From JAJYIV01 sp964616135 (GTDB lineage Bacteria; Patescibacteriota; Patescibacteriia; UBA9934; GWF2-40-263), in NCBI GenBank assembly GCA_964616135.1, contig CAZTTQ010000033.1:1-7874 (forward strand): a stretch of DNA of 7,874 nucleotides, given 5' to 3'. The stretch's first letter is position 1. Each line of letters begins with the position of its first letter. Position numbers and translations under genes: made by a program. Below are positions 1 to 5,505 of the stretch, piece by piece. Under the pieces are notes generated by a model, which had not been told where the DNA came from, ran no database searches, and worked only from the letters and a program-made list of their open reading frames with translations.

Positions 1-23
1 ACCCATAGATGCCGGGTAGTATA

Positions 24-488
24 TCAAAGAAGTCCGAAGTGGCGGAGGGCCGCCTCCGTGCCGGGACGTTTCCCTTCCCACATCTGGTCGAGCAATTCCC
101 GCGGCGTTCCCCATTCCACCTTGGAAAACTCACGGGCGTGCGCGTCCAGATTGAACGCCGCGGCCGGAGCGACGCGGGCGCAGAAAAACCATTGTTCCTG
201 TCCGCGATACTTCCCGCCGCCCTTACTGTGGATATAAGCGACCGGCCAATCGTATTTGTACGGTGCCGGCAAGGCGCCGACCATCGCAAATTGGCCTTCC
301 GCCAATCCAAGTTCTTCCTGCAATTCCCGCGCGGCCGCGGCGGCGGGCGTTTCTCCCGGATCAATTCCCCCTTGGACGGTTTGCACTTTTTGATACGTGT
401 ATTCGACCCGATGGCATAGCAAGACGCGCCCCTCTCCGTCCGTCACGATGACGGCGGCGTTCGGGCGATAGGTCGTGGGGAGATCCAT
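24..488 (-). CDS. Nudix hydrolase, RppH-like (RNA/dinucleoside polyphosphate pyrophosphohydrolase)
   Basis: This 154-residue protein probably removes pyrophosphate from 5'-triphosphate RNA or splits diadenosine polyphosphates in the cytoplasm. A complete Nudix box (GX5EX7REUXEEXGU) runs from Gly40 to Leu62, with metal-binding Glu residues in RELQEELG. The N-terminal YRPNAAVIV segment, QGGIDPGE and the later GQEQWFF segment resemble the RppH/IalA branch of the family. The aromatic motif before QGG (WQFP in E. coli RppH) is replaced by QTV, so substrate preference is uncertain. I chose the ATG at 488. An in-frame TTG at 512 lies inside the upstream terminator and adds eight residues unlike the family start. 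There is no Shine-Dalgarno sequence, and a -10 element ends only 9 nt upstream, suggesting a leaderless mRNA. The gene lies downstream of the tRNA-Met pair but behind their terminator. Nudix fold is certain; the RppH role is likely. Confidence 0.88.
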   Translation of the reverse strand: MDLPTTYRPNAAVIVTDGEGRVLLCHRVEYTYQKVQTVQGGIDPGETPAAAAARELQEELGLAEGQFAMVGALPAPYKYDWPVAYIHSKGGGKYRGQEQWFFCARVAPAAAFNLDAHAREFSKVEWGTPRELLDQMWEGKRPGTEAALRHFGLL

Positions 489-494
489 AGCCCG

Positions 495-503
495 CAGATA
501 ATA
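495..503 (-). promoter_or_regulatory. Probable extended -10 promoter of the Nudix gene
   Basis: Read on the minus strand, TATTAT (503 to 498) matches TATAAT at five of six bases and is preceded by TGC, an extended -10 element. No good -35 is present at the usual distance, because that region is the terminator hairpin. The start codon begins 9 nt after the -10, so transcription would start at or within a few bases of the ATG. Seen in sequence; activity is inferred. Confidence 0.5.
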
Positions 504-510
504 GCACAAC

Positions 511-542
511 AAAAAAGACCCGTCCGAGGACGGGTCTTTTTT
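511..542 (-). terminator. Rho-independent terminator of the tRNA-Met pair
   Basis: An 8-bp GC-rich stem (GACCCGTC/GACGGGTC, loop CGAG) is flanked by six A on one side and six T on the other, so it can work in both directions. On the minus strand it begins at the last base of the CCA end of tRNA-fMet, and its T-run is complete before the Nudix gene. It therefore separates the tRNA transcript from that gene. Confidence 0.85.
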
Positions 543-618
543 GGTTGCGGGGGTCGGATTTGAACCGACGACCTCCGGGTTATGAGCCCGGCGAGCTGCC
601 TGGCTGCTCTACCCCGCG
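542..618 (-). tRNA. Initiator tRNA-fMet (CAT)
   Basis: A 77-nt cloverleaf with encoded CCA. The acceptor strands CGCGGGG and CCCCGCA pair except at the end, leaving the C1-A72 mismatch that marks bacterial initiator tRNA. The anticodon stem ends in three consecutive G-C pairs (GGG at 29-31 with CCC at 39-41), the second initiator hallmark, and the D stem has A11-T24. The loop is CTCATAA, anticodon CAT. The T arm is GTCGG TTCAAAT CCGAC. It lies 7 nt after the neighbouring tRNA in the same transcript. Confidence 0.97.
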
Positions 619-625
619 TCGAGTG

Positions 626-702
626 TGGTAGCTGGGGGCGGGATCGAACCGCCGACCTAGGGCTTATGAGTCCCTCGCTCTAACCAACTGAGCTACCCAG
701 CT
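626..702 (-). tRNA. Elongator-type tRNA-Met (CAT)
   Basis: A 77-nt cloverleaf with encoded CCA and a fully paired acceptor stem (AGCTGGG/CCCAGCT), so it is not an initiator. The anticodon loop is CTCATAA. A CAT anticodon can also belong to tRNA-Ile2, which is converted by TilS to read AUA. G2-C71, C3-G70 and T4-A69 resemble E. coli elongator tRNA-Met, and the C4-G69/C5-G68 pairs used by E. coli TilS are absent, so Met is favoured. The anticodon stem AGGGA/GCCCT has an A31-G39 mismatch next to the loop. The T arm is regular (GGCGG TTCGATC CCGCC). It is the first gene of the transcript that continues into tRNA-fMet. Confidence 0.85.
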
Positions 703-736
703 GTATGGGTATCGAAACCAATAGTCTGGTGCGGGG

Positions 737-765
737 ACGATATCAGAACGGAGCGTAGCTGGCAA
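737..765 (-). promoter_or_regulatory. Probable promoter of the tRNA-Met operon
   Basis: On the minus strand a -35 TTGCCA (765 to 760) is separated by 17 nt from a -10 TATCGT (742 to 737), which is preceded by TGA and so has an extended -10 form. Each hexamer matches consensus at four positions. The predicted start near 730 gives a leader of about 28 nt before the tRNA. Confidence 0.5.
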
Positions 766-774
766 GTCCTTGTA

Positions 775-803
775 TGGACAACCGAAAGGGCAATTGCTAC
801 ACT
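775..803 (+). promoter_or_regulatory. Probable promoter of the structured RNA and tRNA-Leu
   Basis: A -35 TGGACA (five of six consensus bases) and a -10 TACACT (798-803, four of six) are separated by exactly 17 nt, and TGC directly before the -10 gives an extended -10. The predicted start is about 810-811, a few bases before the closing stem of the structured RNA at 816. Its -35 is 9 nt from the -35 of the divergent tRNA-Met promoter. Confidence 0.6.
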
Positions 804-810
804 CCCCTCC

Positions 811-948
811 GCATCGGAAAAGGACCTACAAATGGCCTTCCCGCTAGGCGCGGGGAAAGCCGAGGCCGAACGGTAGTTAAATACTACCGTGAGCGCCGAG
901 GCGGGGCCCCGCAACAACGCGGGAGGACATTTTAGGGCCTTTTCCTAG
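811..948 (+). ncRNA. Candidate structured non-coding RNA, family not recognised
   Basis: No protein is credible here, but the strand folds strongly. GGAAAAGG (816-823) pairs with CCTTTTCC (938-945), and after one A-G mismatch CCT (825-827) pairs with AGG (934-936). Inside are three hairpins. The first joins GGC 834-836 to GCC 859-861 and includes CCCGC 840-844 with GCGGG 850-854. The second joins GGC 864-866 to GCC 895-897 and ends in the 8-bp ACGGTAGT/ACTACCGT stem (870-877/883-890). Between its two helices lie C867-G893 and the tandem oppositions G868-A892 and A869-G891. The third is CCCGC 908-912 with GCGGG 919-923. The 8-mer GCCGAGGC occurs at both inter-hairpin junctions (859-866, 895-902). 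A promoter ends just upstream. No terminator follows, and tRNA-Leu starts at 949. I see no tmRNA, SRP, 6S or RNase P signature. It could be a stable sRNA or a structured tRNA leader. Exact ends are inferred. Confidence 0.6.
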
Positions 949-1035
949 GCCGGGATGGCGGAACTGGTATACGCACAGGACTCAAAATCCTGCGTCCGCA
1001 AGGGCATGAGGGTTCGACCCCCTCTCCCGGCACCA
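949..1035 (+). tRNA. tRNA-Leu (CAA)
   Basis: An 87-nt class II tRNA with encoded CCA. The acceptor stem GCCGGGA/TCCCGGC is fully paired, with discriminator A. The anticodon stem CAGGA/TCCTG holds loop CTCAAAA, anticodon CAA, reading UUG codons. The long variable arm has a GTCC/GGGC stem capped by GCAA, and the T arm is GAGGG TTCGACC CCCTC. It starts 3 nt after the closing stem of the structured RNA and is followed directly by a terminator. Confidence 0.96.
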
Positions 1036-1062
1036 AAAAATCGCTCAATAGAGCGATTTTTT
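1035..1062 (+). terminator. Rho-independent terminator after tRNA-Leu
   Basis: The inverted repeat AAAAAATCGCTC / GAGCGATTTTTT with loop AATA starts at the final A of the tRNA CCA. The T-run continues into a further T-rich stretch to 1071. It ends the structured RNA/tRNA-Leu transcript. Confidence 0.85.
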
Positions 1063-1094
1063 GTTTGTTTTCCCTTCCAAAAAAGGCCTATACG

Positions 1095-1103
1095 TGCTAG
1101 AGT
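1095..1103 (+). promoter_or_regulatory. Possible extended -10 promoter of the DUF457-like gene
   Basis: TGC followed by TAGAGT (1098-1103) has the extended -10 form, with four of six consensus bases. The usual -35 position (TTCCAA, 1075-1080) is poor. The start codon is 15 nt downstream, which would leave a leader of under 10 nt without a Shine-Dalgarno sequence. The call is weak but is the best candidate between the upstream terminator and the gene. Confidence 0.35.
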
Positions 1104-1118
1104 TTCCCCCAGTTCGCT

Positions 1119-1583
1119 ATGACTTTGACCACCCACGCGACGTTGGGGGCAGTGATCGGCCAGGCTACGGGCAACCCCGTCCTGGGCTTTACGCTTGCCT
1201 TCGCCACGCACCTGTTGATCGACATGGTCCCCCATGGCGACACGGGCATGTCGGACAACTTCCGCATCCATAAGCGCAACCAAAAGCTGGCCGTGGCCTA
1301 CGTGGCCGTGGACGCCGTCATCGCCATCGCCTTCGTCCTCCTGCTCGCCAATACGCGCGACATCGAGAGCATGACGAATTTTACCTGGGGCATCGTCGGC
1401 GGCCTGTTGCCGGACTTCCTGGTCGGCGTCTACGAAATTACCAAGTCCCCTTTGCTTCGCTGGTTCTACCGCGTCCACTTCTTCTTCCACGACTTCTTCG
1501 TGAAGCGCCGCGGAGAGGTGCCGCTCTACTACGCCATCCTGGCGCAGATCGTCCTCATCGCCTACCTGCAGACCAAGCTGTAA
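1119..1583 (+). CDS. Small polytopic membrane protein, DUF457/YdjM-like putative metal-dependent hydrolase
   Basis: A 154-residue integral membrane protein. The N-terminal THATLGAVIG segment followed by a helix ending in HLLIDMVPHGD (His31, Asp35, His39, Asp41) resembles the His/Asp pattern of the DUF457/YdjM membrane-bound hydrolase family. Hydrophobic segments lie at roughly residues 8-35, 57-77, 88-106 and 136-152. A GLLPDF segment (95-100) and an RVHFFFHDFF segment with His120 and His124 could complete a metal site. The biochemical role of this family is poorly known, and I do not assign a substrate. The ATG at 1119 is the first start after the tRNA terminator and allows the conserved N-terminal His. 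There is no Shine-Dalgarno sequence. The gene is monocistronic and convergent with the glycosyltransferase gene, with which it shares a terminator. Confidence 0.75.
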   Translation: MTLTTHATLGAVIGQATGNPVLGFTLAFATHLLIDMVPHGDTGMSDNFRIHKRNQKLAVAYVAVDAVIAIAFVLLLANTRDIESMTNFTWGIVGGLLPDFLVGVYEITKSPLLRWFYRVHFFFHDFFVKRRGEVPLYYAILAQIVLIAYLQTKL

Positions 1584-1585
1584 GA

Positions 1586-1615
1586 AAAAACCGACCCGTC
1601 ACCGGGTCGGTTTTT
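1586..1615. terminator. Bidirectional terminator between convergent genes
   Basis: CCGACCCG (1591-1598) pairs with CGGGTCGG (1603-1610) around loop TCAC, with A5 on the left and T5 on the right, so it serves both strands. It starts 3 nt after the plus-strand gene. On the minus strand it overlaps the last codons of the glycosyltransferase gene, whose TGA stop (1601 to 1599) lies in the loop. Confidence 0.85.
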
Positions 1616-2750
1616 CGTTCGCTGCGTCGACGATGGCTTTCAGGACGCCCGCGGCGGTTCTGTCCCACGTGAACTGGTAGCTGCGGCGTTTGCCTTCTTC
1701 CCGCAACGGAGCCACGGCTTCGGGCATAAGCAAGGCCTGGGCAAAGAGGAACGCCCATTTTTCCACGTCGGTGGGCGGGGCGAATAACCCAGCGTCCCCA
1801 GCCACTTCCGGCAGCGCGCCGCGGTCTGAACACAAAACGGGCACGCCCACCGACATCGCCTCCAACACCGGCAGCCCGAACCCTTCGTCCAACGACGGAA
1901 AGACGAAGGCAAGGGCACCGCGCAACAGAGGCCACTTCTCCCCTTCCAGCACCGGTCCGGTCATCTGAATAACCGACTCCCCAGCACTCGGCCGCCACCA
2001 GGAATTCACGCGATCCATCGCCTCACGGGCCTCCGACGTCTTCCAGCCCCATTTGCCCGCGACGACGAAGCGCAAGGTGGCGGCGCGCTCCGGGTGGTCC
2101 GTCAGGAACCGGTGGAAGGCATAGAAAGCCGTGGCGAGGTTTTTACGGGGCTCCACGGTACCCAGAAACAGCACGTATTCATGCGGCACGGAAAAGCGCG
2201 TCAGGGGCAAATCCTGGCCCACGGGGGCAGCATCCACGGCGGGATGCGCCACAGAAATGCGTTCCCCGCGCTCCGGATACGCACGTTCCACCGTGTGGCG
2301 CGTCGCCTCTGACACGGCGACGATGCGCGTCGCCCGCCGCAGGCTGCGCGGCACCAGGCGCTTGGTGGAAAAAGATGCGGCGTCCTCTTTGGGAAACCAC
2401 TCCGGGTGTTCGAAAATAAACTGGTCGTGCGCCGTAATGACGGAAGGTCCGTTCCAGAAAAACGGCAGGTTTGGCGTGGGGACGAACAAGACGTCGGCCC
2501 GCACGGCCGCCAGCGCCAGGGGAAACAGCGTGTGGCGATGGAGTGCCGGCAGAACGGTCACGTTCCGGCACCCGGCCGTTAGTGCCGCACGGCGTTCCGC
2601 AGAAAGCGCCTTGGGTACGAAGATAAAAAACCGGTGCTCCGGCGCTTGGCGCAGCAACGCAAACACCGTTGACCACGTATAGTGTTCAACCCCTGCCCCG
2701 CTGCCGCCGGCAGCGTCGCAAATCGTGCGTGCGTCAATGGCGATGCGCAT
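1599..2750 (-). CDS. GT4-family glycosyltransferase (group 1)
   Basis: A 383-residue GT-B glycosyltransferase, expected to move a sugar from a nucleotide-sugar donor onto a cell-envelope glycan or lipid at the cytoplasmic membrane face. It starts with MRIAIDAR and a Gly-rich acceptor-side loop (GGSGAGVEHYT, 15-25). The acceptor domain contains ITAHDQFIFEHPEWF (105-119) and VAVSEAT (144-150). The donor domain begins at LGTVEPRKNL (196-205), typical of mannosyltransferase-like GT4 enzymes. It carries the EX7E motif as Glu289 and Glu297 in DEGFGLPVLEAM, followed by the SDRGALPEVAGDAG segment. Length is normal for the family. It is the last gene of the scpA operon, beginning 1 nt after the preceding stop codon without a Shine-Dalgarno sequence, so translational coupling is likely. 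The sugar and acceptor cannot be told from sequence. Confidence 0.93.
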   Translation of the reverse strand: MRIAIDARTICDAAGGSGAGVEHYTWSTVFALLRQAPEHRFFIFVPKALSAERRAALTAGCRNVTVLPALHRHTLFPLALAAVRADVLFVPTPNLPFFWNGPSVITAHDQFIFEHPEWFPKEDAASFSTKRLVPRSLRRATRIVAVSEATRHTVERAYPERGERISVAHPAVDAAPVGQDLPLTRFSVPHEYVLFLGTVEPRKNLATAFYAFHRFLTDHPERAATLRFVVAGKWGWKTSEAREAMDRVNSWWRPSAGESVIQMTGPVLEGEKWPLLRGALAFVFPSLDEGFGLPVLEAMSVGVPVLCSDRGALPEVAGDAGLFAPPTDVEKWAFLFAQALLMPEAVAPLREEGKRRSYQFTWDRTAAGVLKAIVDAANEKPTR

Positions 2751-2751
2751 G

Positions 2752-3243
2752 TTAGAGAAGCCGGCTTACGCCGACGGTGAGGGCAAGCACAATCCCTCCC
2801 GCGGTTAGCACGCCCGCCGCAATGGCTGGCAGCGCGGTCCGGAACTTGATGGCGAACAAGACGGCCAGGACGGACGCGGTCCACGCGCCGGTTAGCGGTA
2901 ACGGAATAGCGACGAAGATAGCGAGCGCCAAAGCACCCCATTTGTCATAGGACGCGCGATGCTTGGCTTCGAGCGACCGGAAATACCGGTCCAATGCACG
3001 GTGAAGAACCGGAATACGGTGCTCGGCCAATTTCACGACCGGCGGCAACAGCCATAACACGAACGGCACCGGCAACAAATTGCCGAGCACGGCCCAAAGC
3101 AACGCGCTCCATGGTCCCAAATGAAAGACGCCCACGGCGGCCGGAATGGCCGCGCGTAATTCCGTCACCGGCAGGGCCGCCAACAGGAACGTGGCGGCTT
3201 CGGGCGGCAGTCCGCGGACGGCGTTAATGAGGGCGTCGGTCAT
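2752..3243 (-). CDS. COG2426 family membrane protein (small multi-drug export protein, PF06695-like)
   Basis: A 163-residue polytopic membrane protein. It shows the family's landmarks: LPVTELRAAIP near residues 24-34 (compare PxxELRxAIP), GNLLPVPFVLWLLP around 54-67, and FVAIPLPLTGAWTAS around 109-123. Hydrophobic segments are at roughly 15-40, 45-70, 103-135 and 138-161, with a charged stretch (about 71-102) between the second and third. The historic name suggests drug export, but that function is weakly supported for the family. I call it only a conserved inner-membrane protein, possibly envelope-related given its neighbours. It begins 9 nt after the carboxypeptidase stop and ends 1 nt before the glycosyltransferase ATG, so it is in the middle of the operon. 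Confidence 0.82.
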   Translation of the reverse strand: MTDALINAVRGLPPEAATFLLAALPVTELRAAIPAAVGVFHLGPWSALLWAVLGNLLPVPFVLWLLPPVVKLAEHRIPVLHRALDRYFRSLEAKHRASYDKWGALALAIFVAIPLPLTGAWTASVLAVLFAIKFRTALPAIAAGVLTAGGIVLALTVGVSRLL

Positions 3244-3252
3244 AGGAAACGG

Positions 3253-4251
3253 TTAGATACTGCGTTCGTCCGGCCAGTCAAAGACCTTGTAGGCCCAGGC
3301 GGCGAGCGCTTTGGCGTCCTGAAAACGTCCTTGCTTGGAGTCAGAGCCGAGGACGACCACTGTCAGCTCATGTCCGTCTTTTTCCGAAAACACGGCGCCA
3401 AAGCAGTAGCCGGCTTCCGGCAAATATCCGGTTTTCCCGCCGACGATCTTGTACGGAGGCTGGTTCATGAAACTCCCCAGCAGTTCGTTCGTGCTTTCCA
3501 CGGTGTAGGTGCGACCGGAAGCGCCCGTGATTTTGGCTTCCGGCATGGCCGTAATGGTGCGGATGACCTCCTGCTTCAATGCGCGATCCACCATGGTGGC
3601 CAAGTCCGGCGCGATGGACCGGTTGTCAGGAGAAAGGCCGGCCGGGTCAATAAACGTCGTGGCGCGCAGGCCCATCTCTGCCGCCGTTTCATTCATGCGG
3701 GCGACAAAGTCCCCGAGCGACAGTCCGGAGAGGCGAACCAGGGCGTAGACGGCCGTATTGTCGGACCCGATCAAGGCGGCTTCCAACAGGTCGCGGACCG
3801 TCACCTGGTCGCCGACGGACAGGTGCTGCACCCCGCCCTGCCGTACGTCTTCCGTTTCAATGGAAGCGGGGGCGGACAGGTCCGGCTTCCCCTGCAAGAA
3901 CACCATGGAGGCCATCAACTTGCTGATGCTGCCAATGGACCGCGGCGTGTCCCCGTTCTTTTCAAAGAGGACCTTGCCCGTGGAGCGGTCTACGACAATC
4001 GCCGCCACGGCCGAGGTCTCCACCCCGACGCTGGTGCGGTCGACTTTCACCGGTCCGGGACCAATGTCCTCCGCACGGGGCAAGGGCCGGGCCAAGAGGG
4101 CCTGGGCCTCATAGACGCCCGCGGAAGCCACCACAGAGCGGTCTGGGGCCTTTGGGAGCGCCGCGTGGCGTTCCACGACCCCCGCGTCCGCCGGGAATGC
4201 CTGAAGCAACCCCAAGGAAAGCACGGTTTGGACCAGAAAGCGGTACATCAT
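3253..4251 (-). CDS. D-alanyl-D-alanine carboxypeptidase (serine peptidase S11, low-molecular-mass PBP)
   Basis: A 332-residue penicillin-binding protein that trims the terminal D-Ala from peptidoglycan stem peptides outside the membrane. Residues 1-23 form a signal peptide or membrane anchor (hydrophobic core FLVQTVLSLGLLQAF, then ADAG). Residues 24-75 are a low-complexity linker. The catalytic domain has all three active-site motifs: SISK (Ser108 nucleophile, Lys111), SDN (163-165) and KTG (273-275) within GGKTGYLPEAGYC. The protein stops soon after the catalytic fold and lacks the C-terminal beta-domain and amphipathic anchor of E. coli PBP5. The first of two adjacent ATG codons overlaps the scpB stop in an ATGA junction, indicating coupled translation. 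An scpAB-dac neighbourhood also occurs in Bacillus (scpA-scpB near dacB), so the linkage is probably old. Confidence 0.94.
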   Translation of the reverse strand: MMYRFLVQTVLSLGLLQAFPADAGVVERHAALPKAPDRSVVASAGVYEAQALLARPLPRAEDIGPGPVKVDRTSVGVETSAVAAIVVDRSTGKVLFEKNGDTPRSIGSISKLMASMVFLQGKPDLSAPASIETEDVRQGGVQHLSVGDQVTVRDLLEAALIGSDNTAVYALVRLSGLSLGDFVARMNETAAEMGLRATTFIDPAGLSPDNRSIAPDLATMVDRALKQEVIRTITAMPEAKITGASGRTYTVESTNELLGSFMNQPPYKIVGGKTGYLPEAGYCFGAVFSEKDGHELTVVVLGSDSKQGRFQDAKALAAWAYKVFDWPDERSI

Positions 4252-4802
4252 ACGCCGGGCGTTGCCGACAGCTCGCGCAGTAACTCGTCGATGCGTTCAT
4301 TTCCATGGAGTGCGGCGTAGTCAGGCAGCGCGTCCACGGACGTCAGCCCCAGGTGGCGCAAAAAGTCCGTCGAGACCGTGTAGACGGGCTGCAGGCGCGC
4401 CGCGTCATCGCGCTCTTCGATTAACCCGCGCACCAACAGGTTGCGAATAATAAGCGAACAGTTCACGCCGCGGATCTGTTCCAATTCCGGGCGCGTGACC
4501 GGGCCGCGGTACGCAATCACGGTCAGGGTCTCCAAACTGGGACGCGTCAGTTCCCCGGCCGTTTCCTGCTTCAAAAACGCCGACACTGCCTCTGCGCTCG
4601 CCGGATTGGTGACGAACTGCCACTGCCCTTCATGCTCCATCAGGTGGATGCCGGAGGAATCCACGTTGAAGCGGCGGCGTATGTCTTCCAACGCCTCCGT
4701 CAGCGCGCTTTCTTCCACCTCCAGCTGCTTGCGCAAGGCCGAAAACGCCACCGGCTTGGCCGAGGCGAACAACAAGGACTCGAGTGTGGCGGAAAGAAGC
4801 AT
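4248..4802 (-). CDS. scpB: Segregation and condensation protein B
   Basis: A 184-residue ScpB, the winged-helix dimer partner of ScpA in the SMC-ScpAB complex that compacts and segregates the chromosome. The N-terminal winged helix starts LESLLFASAKPVAFSAL. The second winged helix carries the family signature from about residue 89: LETLTVIAYRGPVTRPELEQ followed by IRGVN and LLVRGLIEE. A YTVSTDFLRHLGL segment (141-153) closes the conserved core. Length is typical. It starts 1 nt after the scpA stop (TAG-T-ATG) with no Shine-Dalgarno sequence, and its TGA overlaps the carboxypeptidase ATG by 4 nt. Confidence 0.95.
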   Translation of the reverse strand: MLLSATLESLLFASAKPVAFSALRKQLEVEESALTEALEDIRRRFNVDSSGIHLMEHEGQWQFVTNPASAEAVSAFLKQETAGELTRPSLETLTVIAYRGPVTRPELEQIRGVNCSLIIRNLLVRGLIEERDDAARLQPVYTVSTDFLRHLGLTSVDALPDYAALHGNERIDELLRELSATPGV

Positions 4803-4803
4803 A

Positions 4804-5496
4804 CTAGTCGGCTTTGCGGATCAGTATATCGTGAAATGAATCCGTCTGCGCGACGTCCACGTGGCGCTGCTTCACCAATTCCAGCAAGGCGAGGAAACTG
4901 ACCACGACGTCCACCTTGGATTTCGCCCCCTTCATCACGTCGGTAAAGGAAATGCTGCGTTCCTTGATGACGTTTTTGATTTCCTCCATGCGTTCCTGTA
5001 CGGACATCACCCGCTCCATGGACTGCTGGCGCAGGGAGAAGAACGGCTCCAGGCGCTTCAATAGCTGGGCGAAGTATTCGCGCAACGTTTCGGGCACGAC
5101 GCCCTTGGGCGGATTGAAACCTTCGGCCTTTGGACGTGACACTTTCTCACGGGCGAACAAGAAGGCGGGGCCTTCATACAGCTTTTCGACCAGCACGCTG
5201 GCATCCGCGAACATCTTGTACAGGCGCAGCTGTTCCGCCAACTTGGAGGCTTCCTCGGACTCCGGTTCGGGCTCCGGCAGGATGGCGCGGGATTTGAGCA
5301 GCAATAACCGCGTGGCAATGATGAGGAAGTCGGCCAATTCCTCCGTAGGCACGTCGTTCGCTTCCAAGTGCTGCAAATACGCTTCCGTGACCTTGGCCAA
5401 GGAAACCTCCGTAATCGGCAACTTCTCCCCTTCCACCAATTCCAAGAGCAGGTGGAGAGGGCCTGAAAAACGTTCGGATGCGACCTCAAAAGCCAT
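4804..5496 (-). CDS. scpA: Segregation and condensation protein A
   Basis: A 230-residue kleisin ScpA, which bridges the SMC heads and binds an ScpB dimer. The N-terminal domain begins with FSGPLHLLLELVEGEKLPIT, close to the family's F-GPLDLLL-LI-K--I-I consensus, followed by LADFLIIATRLLLLKSRAIL. An acidic stretch (PEPEPESEEA) precedes the central linker. The C-terminal winged helix ends with FLALLELVKQRHVDVAQTD and FHDILI, as expected for the SMC-cap contact. Length is usual. It is the first gene of the five-gene operon. The ATG at 5496 lies 9 nt after a TAGAAT -10 element, so its mRNA is predicted to be leaderless or nearly so. Confidence 0.95.
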   Translation of the reverse strand: MAFEVASERFSGPLHLLLELVEGEKLPITEVSLAKVTEAYLQHLEANDVPTEELADFLIIATRLLLLKSRAILPEPEPESEEASKLAEQLRLYKMFADASVLVEKLYEGPAFLFAREKVSRPKAEGFNPPKGVVPETLREYFAQLLKRLEPFFSLRQQSMERVMSVQERMEEIKNVIKERSISFTDVMKGAKSKVDVVVSFLALLELVKQRHVDVAQTDSFHDILIRKAD

Positions 5497-5505
5497 AACG
5501 GGCCC

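Noticed and set aside
9..419. Plus-strand reading frame opposite the Nudix gene
   Set aside because: Composition is Arg/Pro/Gly-rich shadow-like with no recognisable motif, and it lies entirely over a well-supported gene.
489..512. Upstream TTG start at 512 for the Nudix gene
   Set aside because: It lies in the terminator's A/T run and adds eight residues unlike the family start; the ATG at 488 directly precedes the family-like N-terminus.
850..873. GGGGAAAGCCG resembles the conserved GAGGAAAGTCC segment of RNase P RNA
   Set aside because: The match is partial and the whole structured element is about 135 nt, far shorter than RNase P RNA, with no partner conserved regions.
693..917. A 74-codon minus-strand reading frame across the structured RNA
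   Set aside because: It overlaps a tRNA, the promoters and the RNA fold, resembles no family I know, and is opposite to the strand with a good promoter.
811..948. SRP (4.5S) RNA, tmRNA or 6S RNA
   Set aside because: The SRP loop motif with GGAAG/AGCAGCC is absent on both strands, there is no tRNA-like tmRNA end or tag frame, and the multi-hairpin layout does not fit the single rod with central bubble of 6S RNA.
3331..4320. Long plus-strand reading frame opposite the carboxypeptidase gene
   Set aside because: It is the antisense shadow of a gene with complete active-site motifs. It shows no domain features, and frames like this arise readily in GC-rich DNA. The same applies to 6510-7793, 5626-6342 and 4916-5695 on the plus strand.
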